A stretch of DNA of 27,890 nucleotides from Rhodocyclaceae bacterium UBA1310 (GTDB lineage: Bacteria; Pseudomonadota; Gammaproteobacteria; Burkholderiales; Rhodocyclaceae). Position 1 is the stretch's first letter. The number at the start of each line of letters is the position of its first letter. The stretch lies in the NCBI GenBank assembly GCA_002307175.1, contig DBTS01000030.1:512-28401 (forward strand), read 5' to 3'. A model generated the notes under the pieces. It was not told the DNA's origin, did no database searches, and was given only the letters and a program-made list of their open reading frames with translations. Of the stretch, positions 23,435 to 27,890 are shown in pieces. A program made the translations under genes and the position numbers.

Positions 23435-24778
23435 ATGTCTATGTCCAATTCATACGACCGATCCGGCACCTGGTTTGACTGGTTGCTTCTGGCCATCAAC
23501 GCAGCACTGGTCATGGCAGCTGGATTGCTGGCCGCCAAACTGATGGACCCGCAACTTCTCCCTTACCGGCAGGCCGCTACACCGGTGCTCCTTGGTGTAG
23601 CGCTACTGGGCTTGACCATGGCGTTCTGGCGCCGGCACAGGCACGCCATTGGCCGCACCCTCCTCGTGCTGGCCTGGATCTTTGTGCTGGGAATCGTGAC
23701 AGAACAGGAATGGGGGTTCCTGATGGCACGCCATGCCATCCTGTCAGCGCACGGAAATGATGCTGCAAGACTGCGCAGTCTCGGAAGCCATCTGATTGTG
23801 GGCTATGAGCGCCCGGAAGACGTCAGCTATCTCGTCCGCCAGGGATATCTGGGAGGGCTTTTCCTGACGCGGCGGAATAGCGAGGGCAAGACAGCCATCC
23901 AGTTGCAGGCAGAGATCGCCACCTTCCAGGAAGCCCGGCGCAAGGCGGGACTTCCGCTGCTGATGATAGTCAGCGACCAGGAAGGCGGCAGCATTTCACG
24001 CCTCTCCCCGCCCCTGCCCTATCAGCCGACCCTGGCCAGTCTTGTCACACCAGGTCTTGCCCCACATGATCTGGAACGCCTTGCCTATGCATATGGCGCC
24101 GCCCAGGGTAAAGCACTGGTATCCGTGGGGGTAAATACCAATTTCAGCCCGGTGCTTGATCTCAAACCACTGCACCCTGACGAAACCCTGGATTTCCACA
24201 CCTTGATCAGCCAACGCGCCATCGCCTCGAATCCACAGACAGTCAGCCAGATGGGTCTGGCATACAGCCTGGGGCTGCTTTCCCAGGGCATTCTGCCCAC
24301 GCTCAAACATTTCCCCGGGCTGGGCAGTGCCGATGGAGACACTCACCATTTCTCGGCGCATGTCAGGCTGCCGGTAGGAACACTGAACACCCAGGACTGG
24401 GTACCTTTCAGGACTGTACTGGAGCAGACCCCTTCACTGCTCATGATAGGCCATGTGATTCTGGATAGTGTGGACCCGGAGAATCCGGCCAGCCTCTCGC
24501 AGAAACTGATCCGCACACTCAGAGACGACTGGCATCACAACGGCATTCTAATCACTGACGATATGACCATGGCCGCTGTATACGACAGAGGCTTGTGCAC
24601 ATCATCCGTCCAGGCGCTCCAGGCGGATGTTGACCTGCTCCTGGTCTCGTACGACGGGGAAAAGATCTACCCCGTCATGGACTGCCTGCTGCAGGCAGAC
24701 AAGGCAGGAAGCCTCTCCCTGGAGGCCAGCAACAAACGCCTGGAGCAAGCTCCCTGGATACAGGCTCGGGCCCGCTGA
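23435..24778 (+). CDS. Membrane-anchored GH3 family hydrolase (NagZ-like)
   Basis: This 447-residue protein joins an N-terminal membrane module to a glycoside hydrolase family 3 domain. Three hydrophobic helices are visible at about 15-36, 48-65 and 74-90, with the basic loop RRHRH between the second and third. The positive-inside rule therefore places the catalytic domain in the periplasm. The GH3 landmarks of N-acetyl-beta-glucosaminidases are present: VSDQEGG (179-185), KHFPGLG (291-297), the Asp/His dyad region DGDTHH (301-305), and the nucleophile region ITDDMTMAA (373-381). Typical NagZ is about 340 residues, soluble and cytoplasmic, so this topology is unusual. The start is ATG at 23435 or 23441, and no strong ribosome site is seen. 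The substrate, probably a peptidoglycan or other GlcNAc-containing glycan, is inferred. Confidence 0.85.
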   Translation: MSMSNSYDRSGTWFDWLLLAINAALVMAAGLLAAKLMDPQLLPYRQAATPVLLGVALLGLTMAFWRRHRHAIGRTLLVLAWIFVLGIVTEQEWGFLMARHAILSAHGNDAARLRSLGSHLIVGYERPEDVSYLVRQGYLGGLFLTRRNSEGKTAIQLQAEIATFQEARRKAGLPLLMIVSDQEGGSISRLSPPLPYQPTLASLVTPGLAPHDLERLAYAYGAAQGKALVSVGVNTNFSPVLDLKPLHPDETLDFHTLISQRAIASNPQTVSQMGLAYSLGLLSQGILPTLKHFPGLGSADGDTHHFSAHVRLPVGTLNTQDWVPFRTVLEQTPSLLMIGHVILDSVDPENPASLSQKLIRTLRDDWHHNGILITDDMTMAAVYDRGLCTSSVQALQADVDLLLVSYDGEKIYPVMDCLLQADKAGSLSLEASNKRLEQAPWIQARAR

Positions 24779-24802
24779 ATCGGGACTCCGGGACAATCCG
24801 CG

Positions 24803-25576
24803 TCAGGCGAGTGCCACTCCAAAGAGGCGGGAGAAGTTGGCAGAAGTGGCGGTGGCCACCTCTTCGATCCCGATACCCCGCAGACGCGCAATTTCCTTAG
24901 CCACCTCGGGCACATAGGAAGGCTCGTTGAGTTTGCCACGATAGGGCACGGGCGCCAGATACGGAGAATCCGTCTCGATAAGGATGCGATCCAGCGGCAC
25001 TGCGGCCGCCACCTCCTTGACCTGCGCAGAATTCTTGAAGGTCACGATGCCGGAGAAGGAGATGTAGAAGCCGAGATCGAGCGCAGCATGAGCGATCTCC
25101 AGGGATTCGGTGAAACAGTGCATCACGCCACCCACCTCACCGGCCTGCTCTTCGCGCAAGATGCGAATGGTGTCTTCTGCGGAATCGCGCGTGTGAATCA
25201 CCAGCGGTCTGGCACTTTGGCGTGCCGCCCGGATGTGCACGCGAAACCGCTCACGCTGCCATTCTGGCTGATCCTTGTGCCAGTAGTAATCCAGGCCGGT
25301 CTCGCCAATGCCGATAACTCTGGGGTGCTGCGCCAGAGCCACCAGCCGCGCCACATCCGGCTCTTCACCTTCGGTATTTTCCGGATGCACGCCAACCGTG
25401 GCAAAGATGTTGGCCCGCTTTTCAGCCAGCGCCAGAATTCCCGGCAGGCTTTCCAGCTTTACGCCGATACAGACGGCGTGCGTCACCCCGGCACTGACCA
25501 TGCGCTCAAAAATTGCCTCACCCTGAGCAGCAAGCTCATCCGTGTCGATATGACAGTGCGAATCCACAAACTTCAC
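24803..25576 (-). CDS. tatD: TatD-family metal-dependent hydrolase/DNase
   Basis: This 257-residue TIM-barrel metallohydrolase belongs to the TatD/YcfH/YjjV family, which includes 3'-5' exonucleases and other nucleases. GTG at 25576 is chosen, giving VKFVDSHCHID at the start with AGGA about 8 bases upstream. A longer open frame reading back to 25681 would run through the terminator and into pilZ. Metal ligands are visible at His7 and His9, Glu92 (GETGLDYYW), His128 (VIHTRD), His153 (MHCFTES) and Asp203 (ETDSPYLAP). The C-terminal PYRGKLNEPSYV motif is typical. It lies downstream of pilZ, a common pairing in proteobacteria, and ends 24 bases from the convergent GH3 gene. Confidence 0.92.
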   Translation of the reverse strand: MKFVDSHCHIDTDELAAQGEAIFERMVSAGVTHAVCIGVKLESLPGILALAEKRANIFATVGVHPENTEGEEPDVARLVALAQHPRVIGIGETGLDYYWHKDQPEWQRERFRVHIRAARQSARPLVIHTRDSAEDTIRILREEQAGEVGGVMHCFTESLEIAHAALDLGFYISFSGIVTFKNSAQVKEVAAAVPLDRILIETDSPYLAPVPYRGKLNEPSYVPEVAKEIARLRGIGIEEVATATSANFSRLFGVALA

Positions 25577-25593
25577 GATTGATTCCTGAAATG

Positions 25594-25616
25594 AAAACCG
25601 GGCTTGCGCCCGGTTT
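25594..25616 (-). terminator. Rho-independent terminator after pilZ
   Basis: A perfect 9-bp stem, AAACCGGGC (25595-25603) with GCCCGGTTT (25608-25616), and a 4-base loop is followed on the minus strand by a T-rich end (TTTT at 25597-25594). It starts about 28 bases after the pilZ stop and ends 18 bases before the tatD start. tatD therefore either relies on read-through or has its own promoter nearby. Confidence 0.75.
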
Positions 25617-25643
25617 GAAAATTCTGATGTCGCAACACTTCTA

Positions 25644-26021
25644 TCAAAGCGTGTGCGTCGGCCGGGTTGACCCCAGCGCACCGCCCAACACCTGCTCGAT
25701 TTTCACCTTGACGACGTTGCCGCCTTCGTCAGGAGCAAACTGTACGCCAACACCCTGCGTCTTCGAATTGGCAGCTCCAGCCGGCGTCACCCAAACCACC
25801 TTGCCCTTGACCGCCAGACGAGCCGGATCATCCATCAACTGCAGCAGCATGAACACCTCGTCGCCGGGAGCGTAAGCCTTGTTCGTTGGAATGAACAGAC
25901 CTCCCCCTTTGAGAAAGGGCATGTAGGCCGCATACAGGGCGGACTTCGAATTGATGTTCAGCGACAAAACGCCAGCACGAACTGCCGACTGTTTTTTAGC
26001 TTGTGATAGTGCGTCATCCAT
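25644..26021 (-). CDS. pilZ: Type IV pilus assembly protein PilZ
   Basis: This small PilZ-domain protein is needed for type IV pilus biogenesis. It has 125 residues from ATG at 26021, with in-frame GTG at 26027 and TTG at 26042 as longer options. It matches the pilus-type PilZ consensus (VLSLNINSKSALYAAYMPFLK, GGGLFIPTNKAY, GDEVFMLLQLMDDP, KGKVVWVTPAGA, GVGVQF). The RxxxR c-di-GMP-binding motif before the barrel is absent, as usual for this subfamily, so direct nucleotide binding is not expected. It lies between lon and tatD. In many proteobacteria pilZ follows tmk-holB, which are not here. Confidence 0.92.
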   Translation of the reverse strand: MDDALSQAKKQSAVRAGVLSLNINSKSALYAAYMPFLKGGGLFIPTNKAYAPGDEVFMLLQLMDDPARLAVKGKVVWVTPAGAANSKTQGVGVQFAPDEGGNVVKVKIEQVLGGALGSTRPTHTL

Positions 26022-26057
26022 AGGCACAAATGCTAGATTCAATCAATCCGGAATGCC

Positions 26058-26118
26058 AGCCCGATTTCATGAATGCACGAAATCCGGCTTCGGGCGGTAT
26101 GAATATCATACCGCCCGA
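26058..26118 (-). terminator. Tandem hairpins between lon and pilZ
   Basis: The first hairpin after the lon stop has a perfect 12-bp stem (26090-26101 with 26107-26118) and a 5-base loop. The second pairs AGCC-C-GATTTC (26058-26068) with GAAATC-C-GGCT (26079-26089) around a 10-base loop, with one C-C mismatch. Neither is followed by a T-run. They may act as 3'-end stabilisers or as a terminator of another kind. They begin about 7 bases after the lon stop. Confidence 0.5.
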
Positions 26119-26124
26119 TTGGCA

Positions 26125-27890
26125 TCAATGCGTCACAAGGCCGTTGCTACCTGTATCGTCAGCCACCTCTGCCTCCACCAGGGGAGCCACCGCAGCAGCG
26201 GCCTCCGCAGGCTCAGGCAAGGGCTCAGGCTGGCGTTCCAGCGCGTGCTCAAGCACCTGATCAAACCACTTCACCGGAATGATCTCAATACGATCCTTCA
26301 GGTCTACCGGCATTTCCACCAGATCCTTGACGTTTTCCTGAGGGATCAGCGCCGTATGGATCCCGCCGCGGACAGCAGCAAGGAGTTTTTCCTTGAGGCC
26401 ACCAATCGGCAATACCTCGCCGCGCAGCGTGATTTCACCCGTCATCGCCACATCGGCACGCACCGGGATGTTGGTCAGCACGGAAACCAGCGCCGTGGCA
26501 ATCGCAATCCCTGCTGATGGGCCATCCTTGGGCGTGGCACCTTCCGGCAGATGGATGTGGATATCGCTCTTGGCGTGAAAATCCTCAGCAATACCCAGCT
26601 GGCGTGCGCGCTTGCGCACCACCGACAGGGCGGCCTGGATGGATTCCTGCATCACCTCGCCAAGCTTGCCGGTGTTCATCACCTTGCCCTTGCCCGGCAA
26701 CACCACGGACTCGATGGTCAGCAACTCGCCGCCGACTTCGGTCCAGGCCAGACCAGTCACCTGACCCACCTGGTTTTCCTTTTCCGCCATACCGAAGGAG
26801 TAACGCTGCACACCCAGGTACTTGTCGAGGTTCTTGGCGTTGACGATCACCTTGCTCTCACGCTTCTTGAGCACCAGCGCCTTCACCACCTTGCGGCAAA
26901 TGCGCGAGATTTCGCGTTCCAGCCCGCGCACACCCGCTTCGCGGGTGTAGTAGCGGATGATGTCGCGAACAGCTTCTTCGGTGACAGACAGCTCGTTCTG
27001 CTTCACGCCATTGTTCTTCATCTGCTTGGTCAGCAGATAACGCTGGGCGATGTGCACCTTCTCGTCTTCCGTGTAACCGGAAAGACGGATGATTTCCATG
27101 CGGTCGAGCAGCGGTGCCGGAATGTTGAACGAGTTGGCAGTTGCCACGAACATCACTTCGGACAGATCGTATTCCACCTCGATGTAGTGGTCGACGAAAG
27201 TCGAATTCTGTTCCGGGTCCAGCACTTCAAGCAGCGCAGAAGACGGATCACCACGGAAATCGGCACCCATCTTGTCGACTTCGTCGAGCAGGAACAGCGG
27301 ATTGCGCACGGCAACCTTGGTCATGTTCTGCAGGATCTTGCCGGGCATGGAACCGATGTAGGTGCGGCGATGCCCACGAATTTCAGCTTCGTCACGCACA
27401 CCACCGAGCGACATGCGCACGAACTTGCGGTTCGTGGCTTTGGCGATGGACTGCCCCAGCGAGGTCTTGCCGACCCCTGGAGGCCCGACGAGGCACAGGA
27501 TCGGCGCCTTCAGGCGGTCGACACGCTGCTGCACTGCCAGATATTCAACGATGCGTTCCTTGACCTTTTCGAGGCCAAAGTGATCCTTGTCGAGCACCTT
27601 CTGGGCTTCAGCCAGATCCTTGCTGATACGCGACTTCTTCTTCCACGGCAGACCTGCCAGGGTTTCAATGAAGTTGCGCACAACAGTAGCTTCAGCCGAC
27701 ATCGGTGACATCAGCTTGAGCTTCTTGAGTTCGGACTGGGCCTTGACGAGGGCTTCCTTGGAGAGACCACCCGCCTTGATCTTTTTTTCCAGTTCCTCGA
27801 GATCGGCACCTTCTTCGCCTTCACCGAGTTCCTTCTGGATGGCCTTGACCTGTTCGTTCAGGTAATACTCGCGCTGGCTCTTCTCCATCT
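26125..27890 (-). CDS. lon: ATP-dependent protease Lon, C-terminal part (truncated by window edge)
   Basis: About 587 residues of this cytoplasmic AAA+ serine protease are visible, and the frame is open at the window end. Compared with a family length of about 780-800, roughly 220 N-terminal residues (the substrate-binding LON domain) lie outside. The fragment opens in the coiled-coil part (REYYLNEQVKAIQKELGE). It continues through Walker A (GPPGVGKT), Walker B (FLLDEVDK), the arginine-finger region ANSFNIPAPLLDRME, and the protease domain with catalytic Ser in KDGPSAG and Lys in GGLKEKLLAA. The tail after the usual Lon end is about 30 residues rich in Ala, Glu and Pro and ends VADDTGSNGLVTH, longer than in E. 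coli Lon. It lies upstream of pilZ and is separated from it by tandem hairpins. Confidence 0.96.
   Translation of the reverse strand, partial: MEKSQREYYLNEQVKAIQKELGEGEEGADLEELEKKIKAGGLSKEALVKAQSELKKLKLMSPMSAEATVVRNFIETLAGLPWKKKSRISKDLAEAQKVLDKDHFGLEKVKERIVEYLAVQQRVDRLKAPILCLVGPPGVGKTSLGQSIAKATNRKFVRMSLGGVRDEAEIRGHRRTYIGSMPGKILQNMTKVAVRNPLFLLDEVDKMGADFRGDPSSALLEVLDPEQNSTFVDHYIEVEYDLSEVMFVATANSFNIPAPLLDRMEIIRLSGYTEDEKVHIAQRYLLTKQMKNNGVKQNELSVTEEAVRDIIRYYTREAGVRGLEREISRICRKVVKALVLKKRESKVIVNAKNLDKYLGVQRYSFGMAEKENQVGQVTGLAWTEVGGELLTIESVVLPGKGKVMNTGKLGEVMQESIQAALSVVRKRARQLGIAEDFHAKSDIHIHLPEGATPKDGPSAGIAIATALVSVLTNIPVRADVAMTGEITLRGEVLPIGGLKEKLLAAVRGGIHTALIPQENVKDLVEMPVDLKDRIEIIPVKWFDQVLEHALERQPEPLPEPAEAAAAVAPLVEAEVADDTGSNGLVTH

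Noticed and set aside
25577..25681. An N-terminal extension of TatD by 35 codons
   Set aside because: It would read through the pilZ terminator and overlap pilZ. GTG at 25576 gives the standard TatD start with a ribosome site.
26551..27708. A 385-codon plus-strand frame
   Set aside because: It is antisense to lon. The Lon motifs on the minus strand are decisive.
1..27890. Search for CRISPR repeats, tRNA/rRNA genes, transposases, integrase sites and toxin-antitoxin pairs
   Set aside because: None was recognised by reading the sequence. Regularly spaced repeats and transposase motifs are absent.

Overview
The window is about 28 kb of chromosomal DNA from a proteobacterium. The best guess is a betaproteobacterium, perhaps Rhodocyclales-like. 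This is inferred from the protein styles (CarA/CarB, enteric-type ArgD, type IV pilus PilZ, Lon, and a REC-DUF3369-GGDEF-EAL regulator), from moderately high GC apart from one AT-rich gap, and from tightly overlapping operons with Shine-Dalgarno sites. No 16S rRNA, tRNA, IS element, phage gene or CRISPR array was seen. The taxonomic placement rests on gene style only.

Layout. (1) 1-2066, minus: carA then carB (carB truncated by the window start), carbamoyl-phosphate synthase. (2) 2253-4856, minus: an orphan PAS hybrid histidine kinase (HisKA-HATPase-REC-REC-HPt) with a clear terminator behind it. (3) 4946-6160, minus: ArgD/AstC-type aminotransferase. (4) 6326-10942, minus: a five-gene operon for a group 3b-type cytoplasmic [NiFe] hydrogenase, in the order beta (4Fe-4S), gamma (FAD/NAD, 2Fe-2S), delta (small), alpha (large), maturation protease. 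(5) 11249-15944, plus, divergent from the hydrogenase: hypC-hypA-hypB-hypD-hypF, each overlapping or nearly touching the next. (6) 15925-17118, minus: a LivK-type periplasmic binding protein whose 3' end overlaps hypF tail to tail. (7) 17119-18010: an 892-bp gap whose first third is strikingly AT-rich and whose second part holds a cluster of possible RNA stems. (8) 18011-19006, plus: hypE, cut off from the other hyp genes. (9) 19014-23217, minus: an EAL-type response regulator followed by a membrane sensor kinase. (10) 23435-24778, plus: a GH3 (NagZ-like) hydrolase with three N-terminal membrane helices. (11) 24803-27890, minus: lon (truncated by the window end), pilZ, tatD, with strong hairpins between them.

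How the genes fit together. The hydrogenase operon and the complete HypABCDEF set plus the protease form a self-sufficient module. HypF and HypE make the cyanide ligand from carbamoyl phosphate, HypC and HypD assemble Fe(CN)2CO, HypA and HypB insert nickel, and the protease clips the large subunit. The mature enzyme should couple H2 to NAD(P)(H). The carbamoyl-phosphate synthase genes lie nearby, but nothing shows that they are regulated together with it. The c-di-GMP phosphodiesterase/sensor pair, the hybrid kinase and PilZ point to surface-lifestyle signalling. Most of the window is recognisable biology. The least explained parts are the gap at 17119-18010, the hydrogenase/hyp divergent region, the membrane-anchored GH3 protein, and the binding-protein gene lying between hypF and hypE.
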